From positions 1 through 64,000 of the forward strand of contig JARNMJ010000004.1 of the NCBI GenBank assembly GCA_029432795.1: a stretch of DNA of 64,000 nucleotides. Reading direction: 5' to 3'. The notes below the pieces were generated by a model, which saw nothing but the letters and a program-made list of their open reading frames with translations, ran no database searches and was not told the DNA's origin. The translations under genes were made by a program, and so were the position numbers. The DNA is from Pontiellaceae bacterium B12219 (GTDB taxonomy: Bacteria > Verrucomicrobiota > Kiritimatiellia > Kiritimatiellales > Pontiellaceae). Positions 29,540 through 39,480 of the stretch are shown here, in pieces; position 1 is the first letter of the stretch; each line of letters opens with the position of its first letter.

Positions 29540-29789
29540 AGTTATAACCCAGATTTTAGCAAGAGATTGCCCATAGATGCTATTTCAGTTTGAACATTCT
29601 TTTTTCATCTCCTGCTTGAATCAGAGGGTTTCGGTTTCGTTCTGATGAGGGTCGAACAAACTGCCAGTTTACTTCTGGATTCAACACCCTCCAAACGGGG
29701 GGTGTTCACGATTTTTCTCCGCCGATACATTATTTGGTGCTCAGGAATGGAATCTGCCGTTCCAATGAGATCAACAATAAGGAGATAAT

Positions 29790-32588
29790 ATGAAACTGGT
29801 AACAAATAAAGCGGTTGGGGTTTTGCTGGCAACCCTGACCATGGCAGGGATGAGTTACGGGGCGGACTATGTCTGGAACGGCACGGCCGCAGATGGAGAC
29901 TGGAGTAATGCGGTAAATTGGGATGGTGGTCTGGTGCCGGCGTCTCTATCGGCGGCAGGTGGTGGTGATGCACCGGATGTGATTACCTTTAACGGCGCGA
30001 ATATGCCGACCGCAAACCTTGCGACGTACGGGGGGACATATAACAACGATTCAGCCACGATGATTTTTAACAGTGGCGGCGAGTTTACACTGAATTTATC
30101 CGGCAGCTTCGATTCGTCACCGATTTCCGAAGTGGATAGAACCTGGCTGACGGTGGGGGATGGCAGCGGCGGTGCATCTGAGGTGATCGTCAATATTACG
30201 AATATGTTCTACACGATTCGTCACAGCGGGAATACGATCACGAATGTGATTCATTCCGATGGCGAGTTGAATGTATTGGGTAATTTGACGCCTTATGGAA
30301 ATGTCAATCGACACATGGTTTTTGTATTGGACGGTGGCGCAGTAGAAATTACGGGAAGCATTAGTGCGATTTATGACTCTCGGCCGGAAGATTATTTTGA
30401 GTTGGCCGCACTCGGAAGCACATTCACGGCCGCATATGGAGGGGCCTATACCAATTTTGCTGCGGTTCAAGCGGACGTCGGCAATAACTTCCAGGCGACT
30501 GCAGGCCTTGCACTGGCATTTGCTGATAACGGAGATACATTTACGGTCAGTTCAGTTGAGTCTCCATTAACTGCCGTAATTCAAGTTTCGCCCGATACCG
30601 GCATTGTTCCATTGGAAGTGGTGTTTGACGGTTCCGGCAGCCTGGCTGACCCCGGAGTTATTAATGAATATAACTGGGATTTCGGTGATGGCAACAGTGC
30701 GAGCGGTGTATTGGTTACGAATACTTTCACGACGGTTGGCGAATTTACAACCACGCTGACGGTGGTGGATTCGCTTAGCAATACAAACAGTGCCACGGTG
30801 TCGATTCATGTTAACGGACCGGCTGAGAATATTGTTCTGAATGCTGATGGTGCTAATTCCAGCGCGGCTTATTACGGTTCAGACATTGGATTCCTGTTGA
30901 CTGACCCATTTGCTTACAGCCCGTATGATCCAACGGCTGAAGTCCCGTCGCTTGTCTTTACCGATGGTTTTCACGGGAATGACGCCAGCGGAACCAATAT
31001 CCTTAGTTTTACACTTTCCACTGCGTATACAACGGTCTCCGATAACCCTGTAATTGCGCTGGATATCTGGGGGCGTGATAAACAGCAGGATCGGGATGAT
31101 AATCTGGATGTGATCCTTTATAACGGTGATTATTCAACCGCTGTTGGCCGGGTAGATGGAATTGCTGTTGCAAACGGTGCAGTACCTTACGTCCGCGCGT
31201 TAATCAATACGGTTCCGGTCGGTACGACTTTTGACCGAATACAGATTATTGGCTACCACCCTTCGTTCACACTGTCCGAGGTGCGTTTAGCAGCTGTTAC
31301 GGGAGATCTCGTTCCGTTGGCGGCCCGATTTAGCACCTCTACAACGAGTGGTGACAATCCGTTGGAAGTGATTTTTGATGCTTCGGCGACTGTAGCCCAT
31401 GAAGGTGTTGATTCCTATAACTGGGATTTCGGCGACGGCAACAGCGCGAACGGTGTACTGGTAACGAATACCTATGTTAATCCAGGAGATTTCACGGCCA
31501 CGCTGACGGTGGTGGATATGCTGAGCAACAGCAACAGTGCCACAACGATCATTTCGGCAATCAGTCCCGGGGAAGCCATCATGACGGTTTCGACCATCAG
31601 TGCCCAGGCCCCTGCTGAAATCACCTTTGATGCATCGGCCAGCTGGGCTAGGGACGGAATTGCTTCCTACCTCTGGGACTTCGGTGATGGAAGCTCCAAC
31701 AGCGGTGTGACGGTTGTTCATACCTATCCGGAAGGCAGTTATACGGCCACGCTGACCGTAGTCGATACCGTAGGATTCAGTAACAGTGTGTCTACCAACA
31801 TCATGTCGTGGAATATGCCGGCGGATGTGGCGTATTCAACCGCTCAGTATGTTGAACCTGACACTGAAAACCCGACGAATGGACCTGCCGTAAGTACAGC
31901 CGACCTGGGTCAGACCGCATTTCTGAGTGTAACCAATACCGGAGTCTGGGCTGATCCGCGATCCGATCAGGATGTGGATCTGTTTAACGGAACCATCACG
32001 AACGCGACCTGGCTGCATACCGGGGCCTCGGTTACGATCACCTTCGATACCTCCATCAGTCACTACGGCTACGATATATATCAGATCGATACGGTCTTCG
32101 GAGGCGCTGTCGGGGGGGGAGGGCGTGCCAATCAGGGTTATAGCGTGACGGTGACCTACATGGATGATTCGTCTGAAAAAATCCTGGGCAATAACGTGTG
32201 GGAAGCAAACGATCCGGCGACCTTCTGGACCAAGGTATCGTTCTCTAATACGGTTGGCGACGTCATTGCTTCCGGCGTAAAAGCCATTACCTTCGGCGAA
32301 TTCGCTCCTGCGAACGCGGCGGCGTTCGGTGATTATTCGATCGCTCGCGAGTTCGATGTTTTCGGCGTCCCCTCCGAATCTCCCAATGGACTGGTACTGA
32401 CTATCACTGATGGAAATATCCTGATGTGGGAAACCATGAATGTGAAGAACTATGAAGTGCAATGTAAGAATAGTTTACCGTTCGAAGAATGGGGTACCTA
32501 TACGAATATTACCGCAACGCCTCCGGCGACTCATATAGAGCTTCCAATGGGACGCTATGAGTCGGAATTCTTCCGCGTTGTTGAATAG
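29790..32588 (+). CDS. Large secreted WNG-domain / triple-PKD protein
   Basis: 932 aa; AAGGAG ribosome site and signal peptide (VGVLLATLTMAGMSYG). Domains in order: a beta-rich domain opening VWNGTAADGDWSNAVNWDGG (about 25-255) shared with the next gene and with the esterase at 36321; PKD 1 (about 262-345, NWDFGDGNSASG); an unassigned beta domain (345-505); PKD 2 (510-590, NWDFGDGNSANG); PKD 3 (595-672, LWDFGDGSSNSG); a second shared domain (about 675-870, GGGRANQGYSVTVTYMDDS); and a short Fn3-like tail. There is no PEP-CTERM signal or catalytic motif. PKD domains usually space or bind polysaccharide, so this is probably a secreted binding or scaffold protein. Confidence 0.8.
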   Translation: MKLVTNKAVGVLLATLTMAGMSYGADYVWNGTAADGDWSNAVNWDGGLVPASLSAAGGGDAPDVITFNGANMPTANLATYGGTYNNDSATMIFNSGGEFTLNLSGSFDSSPISEVDRTWLTVGDGSGGASEVIVNITNMFYTIRHSGNTITNVIHSDGELNVLGNLTPYGNVNRHMVFVLDGGAVEITGSISAIYDSRPEDYFELAALGSTFTAAYGGAYTNFAAVQADVGNNFQATAGLALAFADNGDTFTVSSVESPLTAVIQVSPDTGIVPLEVVFDGSGSLADPGVINEYNWDFGDGNSASGVLVTNTFTTVGEFTTTLTVVDSLSNTNSATVSIHVNGPAENIVLNADGANSSAAYYGSDIGFLLTDPFAYSPYDPTAEVPSLVFTDGFHGNDASGTNILSFTLSTAYTTVSDNPVIALDIWGRDKQQDRDDNLDVILYNGDYSTAVGRVDGIAVANGAVPYVRALINTVPVGTTFDRIQIIGYHPSFTLSEVRLAAVTGDLVPLAARFSTSTTSGDNPLEVIFDASATVAHEGVDSYNWDFGDGNSANGVLVTNTYVNPGDFTATLTVVDMLSNSNSATTIISAISPGEAIMTVSTISAQAPAEITFDASASWARDGIASYLWDFGDGSSNSGVTVVHTYPEGSYTATLTVVDTVGFSNSVSTNIMSWNMPADVAYSTAQYVEPDTENPTNGPAVSTADLGQTAFLSVTNTGVWADPRSDQDVDLFNGTITNATWLHTGASVTITFDTSISHYGYDIYQIDTVFGGAVGGGGRANQGYSVTVTYMDDSSEKILGNNVWEANDPATFWTKVSFSNTVGDVIASGVKAITFGEFAPANAAAFGDYSIAREFDVFGVPSESPNGLVLTITDGNILMWETMNVKNYEVQCKNSLPFEEWGTYTNITATPPATHIELPMGRYESEFFRVVE

Positions 32589-32609
32589 GAAAAACAGTTG
32601 AAAATCATC

Positions 32610-32637
32610 GCCTCCCTGAATGATTCGGGGAGGCTTG
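32610..32637 (+). terminator. Rho-independent terminator
   Basis: GCCTCCC ... GGGAGGC stem (32610-32616 / 32628-32634) followed by a T-rich tract. It is similar in sequence to the terminator after the esterase fusion at 39248. Confidence 0.75.
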
Positions 32638-32664
32638 TTGTTACAAAAAATAAAAAGGTGAAAA

Positions 32665-33492
32665 ATGAAAATAATAAGTATGTTTGCGATGAGTCTGCTG
32701 GCGGCAGGAGCTGCTCAGGCGGCAGTCTACACGTGGAACGGCAGTGCGGATGACGGCGACTGGACGAATACGGCAAACTGGGATGGCGAATTGGTTCCGG
32801 TAAGCCTTTCATCAACGAATGCTGACGAGGATACGATTATATTTAACGGAGCGAATATGCCGGAGTTGAATTTGGCTACATTCACCAGCGGGTATAGCGC
32901 TGATTCAGCTTCTATGATCTTTAACAGTGGCGGAGCGTTTGCTTTAGATTTCTCAACCAGTCAGAACGCGGCTCCGATTATGAGCGAGAGTCGAACGTTG
33001 TTAACCGTTGGAGACGGTGTGGGAGGAGGAACGGAAGATGTGGTGGTGAATATCAGCAATATGCTTGATCTGCTGCGTCATACCGGTAGTACCGCTACAT
33101 ATTTGGTCAATTCTGACGGGACGCTGAACTTCGCTGGGAATATCGGCCTCTATAATGACAATAACAAAAATGGCGTACTTCAGCTGAATGGCGGCTCCAT
33201 TGTTGCAACCGGTAACCTGGATGCACGCTTCAATGATATGGCAGGGAGTTATGTGGAATTCCTTTCAGAAGGGGGATCCCTAACGGTTGCATATGGGGGA
33301 AGCTATACTGACTTTTCCGCAGTTCAGGCCGATGCAGGAGGTAATTTTGTCGATACGAATGGCGGCGGACTCCAGTTTACCGATAACGGCGGAAGCTTTA
33401 CGGTCACTGCCATTCCTGAACCGGCTACGTTAGGGCTGATTACTGCTTTTGGAGGCGGACTGCTGTTTATTCGGCGCGCCTTTAAACTCTAA
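32665..33492 (+). CDS. PEP-CTERM protein with WNG/DGDW domain
   Basis: 275 aa. The signal peptide (MSLLAAGAAQAA) is followed by one copy of the domain opening YTWNGSADDGDWTNTANWDG. The C-terminus is a PEP-CTERM signal: IPEPATLGLITAFGGGLLF plus a basic IRRAFKL tail. Exosortase-type processing would anchor or release it at the cell surface. DNA similarity to 37271-37950 is very high over parts of the domain (for example a shared 30-base stretch at 32911 and 37459), indicating recent duplication. It is likely a surface glycan-binding or matrix protein; no catalytic motif is visible. Confidence 0.85.
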   Translation: MKIISMFAMSLLAAGAAQAAVYTWNGSADDGDWTNTANWDGELVPVSLSSTNADEDTIIFNGANMPELNLATFTSGYSADSASMIFNSGGAFALDFSTSQNAAPIMSESRTLLTVGDGVGGGTEDVVVNISNMLDLLRHTGSTATYLVNSDGTLNFAGNIGLYNDNNKNGVLQLNGGSIVATGNLDARFNDMAGSYVEFLSEGGSLTVAYGGSYTDFSAVQADAGGNFVDTNGGGLQFTDNGGSFTVTAIPEPATLGLITAFGGGLLFIRRAFKL

Positions 33493-33515
33493 GTGATGTG
33501 TTTTGACGCATGAAT

Positions 33516-33552
33516 TGATGATCTGTCCTGTTATGGAGCGGGAAGATCATCA
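33516..33552 (+). terminator. Hairpin after PEP-CTERM gene
   Basis: Perfect 9-bp inverted repeat TGATGATCT / AGATCATCA with a 19-base loop, followed by GTTCTTAAT. The loop is long and the T run weak, so it may be a processing or regulatory hairpin rather than a terminator. Confidence 0.45.
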
Positions 33553-33585
33553 GTTCTTAATCCCCTTATCAAAAGAGGAACAAAA

Positions 33586-36267
33586 ATGATGGCGGCAACA
33601 AAGGTTTTTTGGAGTACATACTTAGCTCTGGGCGGGGCTCTTATCTGTCATGCAGATGTATTAATTGATGATGATTTTTCGTCATCTGCGATCGTTGTGA
33701 ACAGCCGCTTTTGGTCGGATCAGGTGGATGATGGATGGAATAAATTCAGCACATCGGACTGGAGTCTATCCAATGGTCTGCTGACCAACCCCGGTACGGA
33801 GGCGGGCATTCCTTCGGAAGGCGCCATTGGCCAGTTTGTTTCCACCGCGGGAATAGATGAACGAAACACGAAACTGCGAATCTCATTTGACTACGATGTC
33901 GGAACCGGCAGCACCCTCTATTTTCATCTGATCGGTTGGACTACTAATGGAACGCCCAGCTCCTCCGAAATGATGGGGAATACCGGAGCTCAGAACGGCA
34001 GCATACAAAATCAGGGTGATGATCAGTTCGGAGATCTGAATCTGATCACCGGTGATGACCCCTCGGGAGCGGCTTCAGACGCGGTTTCATTTGCAGCCGG
34101 TTCATCCGGTACCTATACGGCGATGATTGATCTTACGGATTATGCCTGGTCTGCCGACGAAAGCCCCGGGTTGACCGGAAGCATTTCGAATATTCGGGAT
34201 TTCGATTTTATTCAAGTGGCTTTTGCCGCCGACATGAGTGCGGCTGACGGAAGCGGTGCGATTACCCTTGATAATGTTCGGCTGCATGCACTCCAAACCC
34301 CATCCATCATGCCGGAGTTTTCGTGGGATACGATTCCGCGTTGGATCATCTTTAGAAGCGGGAATCGAATCAGTGATGAAGCGGTAGAGCGAATAGGAGA
34401 TCATTATCAGGTAACGATGCTGGAAAAGCCTAACCAGCAGGGGTTTGATTATACAGAAGATGGTTTTGCGGATGTTGCAACGCGGCTGAAAACGGCGAAC
34501 CCGAACATCATCAATTTGGCCTATTGGAATTCCTATTATTATTGGCCGGGTTATCGTGCCGGGATTGAATTCTATGAAAATTATGAGGCGTGGTCGAAGG
34601 ATGAACTGGACACCGGAGGCCGCATGAAGCTGGAATTCTCCAATACCGATATGCAGGAGTGGTGGGTTCGAACGGCGCTGGAGATTGCGGCGCTGCCGGG
34701 CATTGATGGATTGGATATTGATACGATTCGTCCCGATGCCCAGCCGATGATTGCGGAGATGCATCGACAACTTTCATCGGAAGTCATTGCCATTGGAAAC
34801 GGCACGTGGCGGGAAGAGTACTGGCTGAATTATTTTGATGGTTCCTATATGGAAGGCTGGGCTCCCGACGCGGATTTTGTGGTCGACACGATTCACTATT
34901 TTAGAGAGGACAATCTCGCCCTCGGGAAGATTGCCCTTTTTCGAGGAGGTCCGGAATACAACACGGACTTCACTGGGGAGGAAAAGCCGTCGTCTTTGGC
35001 TGATCGGTTGGATTGGGTGGAACGGAATGTTGATTTTTCTTTGGCCGTCTATCTGATGGTTGCCGAGGAGTATGCCTATTTCCAATATAGCGAAAACGTG
35101 TATGCCGGCAATGGAGAGAACGACTGGCATGTTTGGGATACGAGTTATATGGACATCTTTTCACGTCCCTTGGGGCCGCCGTTAGGAGATCCGGTGAAGG
35201 AGGGTTATTTATACACCCGTTCGTTCCAGTATCTGGATGTGTCTGTGAACGTGGAAACGGGGGAAACCTCTTTTGATTGGAAAACGCCTGAGGAGGCACA
35301 CTGGGCTTTGGATGATGCTTCGGGGGGTACGGTCACCGACAGCTCTGGCAATGGGTTTGACGGAACGGTTACCAATGGTAGCCGGGTCGCTGGAATTGAT
35401 GGGGGCGCGCTGGAATTTGATGGAAGTGGTTCGGGGGTATCGCTTCCGGCGGAAGCCTTCAGTTCGATCAGTAATCAAATTACGATCGCCATGTGGGCCT
35501 ATGGTTCGGTGAATCAGCCCGTTGCGGACTCCGTGCTCTATGCCATAGATGCATCAAGTAACCGGGTGCTGAATATTCATCTGCCCTTCAGCAACTCAAC
35601 GGTGTATTGGGACGCGGGCTTCAGCGGCACGTATGATCGTATTCAACAAACAGCCTCTGCGGCAGATTTCAAGGGGCAATGGAACCATTGGGTCTTCTCT
35701 AAAAATGCAGCTTCGGGAGAGATGAAGATCTTCCTGAACGGTTCGCCTTGGGCGAGTGGAGATGGAAAAACGAGGGCCATTAGTGGAATAACCGATGTGC
35801 GGCTGGGAAGTGATTTCAGCGGAGCGGAGTATAGCGGTCTCATTGATGATGTTTTGCTCTATCGTTTTGCACTCTCCGACGAAGAAGTTGCGCAGCTCTA
35901 TCAACAATATGAACTGGTGAACGGCGTCCCGGTCGATTGGCTTCCTGCGTATGGGCTGGCGCGTACAGATGAGGCGGCTCTGGAGGATGCGGATGGCGAT
36001 GGCCTGCTCAACTGGGAAGAATATGTTGCAGGCTTGAATCCAACCAATTACAGCCCGTTTACAGTATCCGATTTTTCAGTTGGAACCAGCAACAGCTTCA
36101 CGTGGAGTGCCGTAAGTGGCCGCGTATACAACATCTATTGGTCCAGTAATCTGGTGGATGGATTTACACTGATTCAGAGCAATTTGGTGAACGGAAGTTT
36201 CAGTGATATTGATGCATCAGCGGACCAGCAGGGCTTCTATAAAATTTCGGTGGAATTGGAGCGCTGA
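33586..36267 (+). CDS. Putative TIM-barrel glycoside hydrolase with LamG-like domain
   Basis: 893 aa. Signal peptide, then an N-terminal beta domain (about 25-240, DVLIDDDFSSSAIVVNSRFW). A TIM barrel follows (about 243-560) with FSWDTIPRWIIFRSGNRISD, IDGLDIDTIR (D377, D379) and GSYMEGW (E423) at positions expected for a nucleophile and acid/base pair. A LamG/concanavalin-like domain (about 568-775, GGALEFDGSGSGVSLP ... ITIAMWAYGS) is next, then a TSP3/EF-like loop DADGDGLLNWEEYV (about 802) and a short Fn3-like tail. The barrel recurs at 39481 and in the C-terminus of the protein at 58362. It resembles the hypothetical GHL15 group; a GH168-type endo-fucanase is one possibility, not shown here. 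Confidence 0.65.
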   Translation: MMAATKVFWSTYLALGGALICHADVLIDDDFSSSAIVVNSRFWSDQVDDGWNKFSTSDWSLSNGLLTNPGTEAGIPSEGAIGQFVSTAGIDERNTKLRISFDYDVGTGSTLYFHLIGWTTNGTPSSSEMMGNTGAQNGSIQNQGDDQFGDLNLITGDDPSGAASDAVSFAAGSSGTYTAMIDLTDYAWSADESPGLTGSISNIRDFDFIQVAFAADMSAADGSGAITLDNVRLHALQTPSIMPEFSWDTIPRWIIFRSGNRISDEAVERIGDHYQVTMLEKPNQQGFDYTEDGFADVATRLKTANPNIINLAYWNSYYYWPGYRAGIEFYENYEAWSKDELDTGGRMKLEFSNTDMQEWWVRTALEIAALPGIDGLDIDTIRPDAQPMIAEMHRQLSSEVIAIGNGTWREEYWLNYFDGSYMEGWAPDADFVVDTIHYFREDNLALGKIALFRGGPEYNTDFTGEEKPSSLADRLDWVERNVDFSLAVYLMVAEEYAYFQYSENVYAGNGENDWHVWDTSYMDIFSRPLGPPLGDPVKEGYLYTRSFQYLDVSVNVETGETSFDWKTPEEAHWALDDASGGTVTDSSGNGFDGTVTNGSRVAGIDGGALEFDGSGSGVSLPAEAFSSISNQITIAMWAYGSVNQPVADSVLYAIDASSNRVLNIHLPFSNSTVYWDAGFSGTYDRIQQTASAADFKGQWNHWVFSKNAASGEMKIFLNGSPWASGDGKTRAISGITDVRLGSDFSGAEYSGLIDDVLLYRFALSDEEVAQLYQQYELVNGVPVDWLPAYGLARTDEAALEDADGDGLLNWEEYVAGLNPTNYSPFTVSDFSVGTSNSFTWSAVSGRVYNIYWSSNLVDGFTLIQSNLVNGSFSDIDASADQQGFYKISVELER

Positions 36268-36320
36268 TGAAATTCGGATTAAAGAGTAATCGACGAATAT
36301 GTGCTGAGGTGGTTGGTTCG

Positions 36321-39233
36321 ATGAACAGAATAATACTGACAGCTATTATACTGTTTGCGGGCCTTTCTGCAGACGTGATGGCGGCACTCAGCTGGAGTGG
36401 AACACAGCACCTGGATGTCCCGTATAAAACGGTTGATGGACAGACGCTTCTGCTGGATATTTATCTGCCTGATACGGTGGGTCCTTCACCGGTGGTTATG
36501 TATACACACGGTGGGGGCTGGTCTACAGGCGATAAAAGCACGATTGAAGTGGGATACAAGAGCTGGGTGGCTCTGAATCTTCTGGAAGCGGGCGTGGCTG
36601 TTGTGACCGTGGACTATCGGCTGGCCACAGATGGAGTCATTATTCGTGATTGTATTACCGACTCGAAAGATGCCTATCGCTTCATCTGTAAAAATGCCGA
36701 CATGTATAACATCGACAAGATGAAGGTGGCTGCCTTTGGCGATTCGGCAGGAGCACATATCGCCATGATGTGTGCTTTAACGGATAATGATGATGCCGGT
36801 TTTCCCGGGACCGCAGAGTTGGCGGCATATACGGATTATAAAATCAAGGGATGCGTTGCCTGGTATGGCCCAACCAGTTTCCGGCTGGAGGAACTGTCAT
36901 TTTGGATGGACCGCAGTATTTGGGGATTCAGTGAACGGTTGTTTGGTGATGAAACCGACGCCGATACGCAGAACTATTTGCGGGAATTAGTCAGTCCGGT
37001 CGTCTACTTTGATCGGTACAGCCCGCCTCTGTATCTTATGCATGGCGCTGACGATACGACCATTCCGGTGGGGCACGCATATGGTATGAATGATCTCGCC
37101 ACTGCGGTTGGAAATGCTTCCTTTGGTTACCAGATTGTTGAGAATTCAGGGCATAATTTCAGAGTAAGCGATACGCTTCCCATCAGTCCAACTGCTGAGG
37201 AGCTTGCAACGTTGGCCACCGAAAAGCTGTTGAGTTATCTTGATGTGGAAGTTACGAGTTCCGGGCCGGACTACACGTGGAACGGCAGTGCTGCGGACGG
37301 GGATTGGACGAATACGGCAAACTGGGATGGCGGAGTTGCGCCGACTTCTCTTTCGGCATCCGCGGGCGGTGACGATCCGAATACGATCACATTTAACGGG
37401 GCGAATATGCCTGCGATGAATTTAGCGACTTTCACGACGGGGTATAGTGCCGACTCTGCTTCTATGATCTTTAACAGTGGCGGAGCGTTTGATTTGGATT
37501 TTTCAACCAGCCAGAACTCGGCACCCATCCTGAGTGAAAGCCGGACGCTTTTAACGGTGGGTGATGGCACGGGGCCAACGAATGACGTGGTTGTTAATGT
37601 CAGCAATATGGCCATGTTGTTGCGCCATAACAGTGTGACGGCGGACTATACCGTTCATGCGGATGGCGTACTGAATTTTGACGGAAACCTCGAGACCTAT
37701 CAGCAAGACAACAAAAAGGCCACCTTTACGCTTAATGGAGGAACGGTGGTGGCGGCGGGGTTTGTCGGCACAGGAGTCAAAGCGCTTGAATCGATTGAGT
37801 TTACCGCGCTGAATGGATCGTTTACGGCTGCTTACGGAGGAGAATTTGCAGATTTCGCCGCTGTTATGGCTGATGCAAATGGGCTCTTTGTCAATAATTC
37901 GGGGGGGATCCTTGAAAAGGTGGATAACGGAGATGCTACGTTTACAGTTTCTGCTATCTATTCCTCTGTTCTGGCAGACATCAATGCTTCTACAAATGTC
38001 GGTGTTGCACCGTTGGAAATTACATTCGATGGTTCCGCCAGCACACCGATTGGAGACATTGTCTCCTACAGCTGGAACTTCGGTGATGGAAGCTCGAACA
38101 GTGGAAGTGTTGTTTCGCATACCTATACCAACATCGGAACGTTTGTTGCTACGCTGGAAGTGGTCGACAGTTCGGACACCACCAACAGCACCTCTGCTGC
38201 TATTACGGTTGGAAGTCCCATTGTGGTGGATATTACGGCTTCAGCCGACCATGGGCAAGCCCCTGCAGAAATCATCTTCGATGGTTCCGGAAGTTCAGCC
38301 TCTGCGGGCATCGTGAGCTATGAATGGGACTTCGGTGACGGCACCACGAACTATGGTGCAATCGTGACCAACATCTTCGACGTTGGCGAATATACTGTAA
38401 CCCTGACGGTTGTGGATGGTATTGGCGACAGTAACAGTGCCACAACCAACGTTCAGGCCTGGGTCATGCCGGAAAATGTGGACTATTCCATTGATCAGCC
38501 TGCTTCTGCACCTGCAGTCAGCACGAACGATCTGTGTCAGACCGATCTGCTGGATATCACGGTCGAGAATCTGCACACCGGACCGATCTCAAACCTGGTT
38601 GACGGGATTGCCTCAACAGATAACTCCACTCGAGTTCGTTTGAATTCTAATTCATCTGTCACCATGACCTTTGATACCTCCGTGAATGCTCTCGGCTATG
38701 ACATTACGGATATTTATACGGTATATGGAGCCAGCACATATGGTGGCGGTCGGGCGAACCAAGGGTATAGCGTGACCGTCACCTATATGGACGACTCGAC
38801 TGAAAAAATCCTGGGAAAAAAGACATGGCAACCGAATGATCCGGCGACCTTCTGGACGACGGTTTCTTTCTCAAATACGGAGGGGGGCGTAATCGCTTCC
38901 GGCGTGAAAGCTATTACGTTCGCCGAATTCGACGGCGCCGTCGTCGGGGATCAGGGTTTCGGCTATTACATTGAGCCTCGTGAGTTTGATGTAATCGGAA
39001 TGCCGACGACCGATATCTCCGAGCCGCCGGTACTGGGGCTCAGTGGAAGCACCCTGTCCTGGGGTACCCCGATTGAGAAGGGGTATGTCGTACAGGTGCT
39101 GACCAACCTGACGACTGATACCTGGTTAACCTATTCCAACGTTATGGCAACGCCGCCGGAAACCCATGTTGAGCTTCCGTTTGGACGCGCCGATTATGAA
39201 TTCTTTCGCGTGAAGGTCGACAATTCAGAATAA
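36321..39233 (+). CDS. Esterase fused to WNG and PKD domains
   Basis: 970 aa from ATG 36321, preferred over the ATG at 36267 (which overlaps the previous stop) because it opens a clean signal peptide (MNRIILTAIILFAGLSADV). Residues about 30-310 are an alpha/beta-hydrolase of the acetyl/feruloyl esterase type: oxyanion motif THGGGW, nucleophile S142 in FGDSAGAH, D245 in GADDTTIP and H278 in SGHNF. Then come a WNG/DGDW domain (about 316-545), PKD 1 (549-632), PKD 2 (635-712), the GGGRANQGYSVTVTYMDDS domain (about 715-890) and an Fn3-like tail. Everything after the esterase parallels the protein at 29790. It probably deacylates polysaccharide while tethered to it by its binding modules. Confidence 0.83.
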   Translation: MNRIILTAIILFAGLSADVMAALSWSGTQHLDVPYKTVDGQTLLLDIYLPDTVGPSPVVMYTHGGGWSTGDKSTIEVGYKSWVALNLLEAGVAVVTVDYRLATDGVIIRDCITDSKDAYRFICKNADMYNIDKMKVAAFGDSAGAHIAMMCALTDNDDAGFPGTAELAAYTDYKIKGCVAWYGPTSFRLEELSFWMDRSIWGFSERLFGDETDADTQNYLRELVSPVVYFDRYSPPLYLMHGADDTTIPVGHAYGMNDLATAVGNASFGYQIVENSGHNFRVSDTLPISPTAEELATLATEKLLSYLDVEVTSSGPDYTWNGSAADGDWTNTANWDGGVAPTSLSASAGGDDPNTITFNGANMPAMNLATFTTGYSADSASMIFNSGGAFDLDFSTSQNSAPILSESRTLLTVGDGTGPTNDVVVNVSNMAMLLRHNSVTADYTVHADGVLNFDGNLETYQQDNKKATFTLNGGTVVAAGFVGTGVKALESIEFTALNGSFTAAYGGEFADFAAVMADANGLFVNNSGGILEKVDNGDATFTVSAIYSSVLADINASTNVGVAPLEITFDGSASTPIGDIVSYSWNFGDGSSNSGSVVSHTYTNIGTFVATLEVVDSSDTTNSTSAAITVGSPIVVDITASADHGQAPAEIIFDGSGSSASAGIVSYEWDFGDGTTNYGAIVTNIFDVGEYTVTLTVVDGIGDSNSATTNVQAWVMPENVDYSIDQPASAPAVSTNDLCQTDLLDITVENLHTGPISNLVDGIASTDNSTRVRLNSNSSVTMTFDTSVNALGYDITDIYTVYGASTYGGGRANQGYSVTVTYMDDSTEKILGKKTWQPNDPATFWTTVSFSNTEGGVIASGVKAITFAEFDGAVVGDQGFGYYIEPREFDVIGMPTTDISEPPVLGLSGSTLSWGTPIEKGYVVQVLTNLTTDTWLTYSNVMATPPETHVELPFGRADYEFFRVKVDNSE

Positions 39234-39247
39234 TCGAAAACATCATG

Positions 39248-39270
39248 CCTCCCTGAGCAATTCAGGGAGG
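39248..39270 (+). terminator. Hairpin terminator
   Basis: CCTCCCTGA / TTCAGGGAGG stem directly after the esterase fusion, followed by TTGTGTTCCC. It is similar to the terminator at 32610. Confidence 0.65.
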
Positions 39271-39480
39271 TTGTGTTCCCCCCCAAAAAATAAACGGAGA
39301 CAATACGAAAAGAAATCCACCTAAGTAGGATATCCATTTTTCATATGTAATGAAAAGAAGAGCGGCAAGCGATGGAGACAGAGTTTAATGATTCCGAACC
39401 TTGTTCGATTGTCTAGCTTTGAAAGAAAAAGGAATCACGAACAGGCCATGAGTAATGGGTCACGTCAAAAGGAGGAAGTG

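Noticed and set aside
36267-36320. Earlier start for the esterase fusion, overlapping the previous stop
   Set aside because: The extension carries no signal peptide and places the hydrophobic segment internally; the ATG at 36321 gives a normal export signal.
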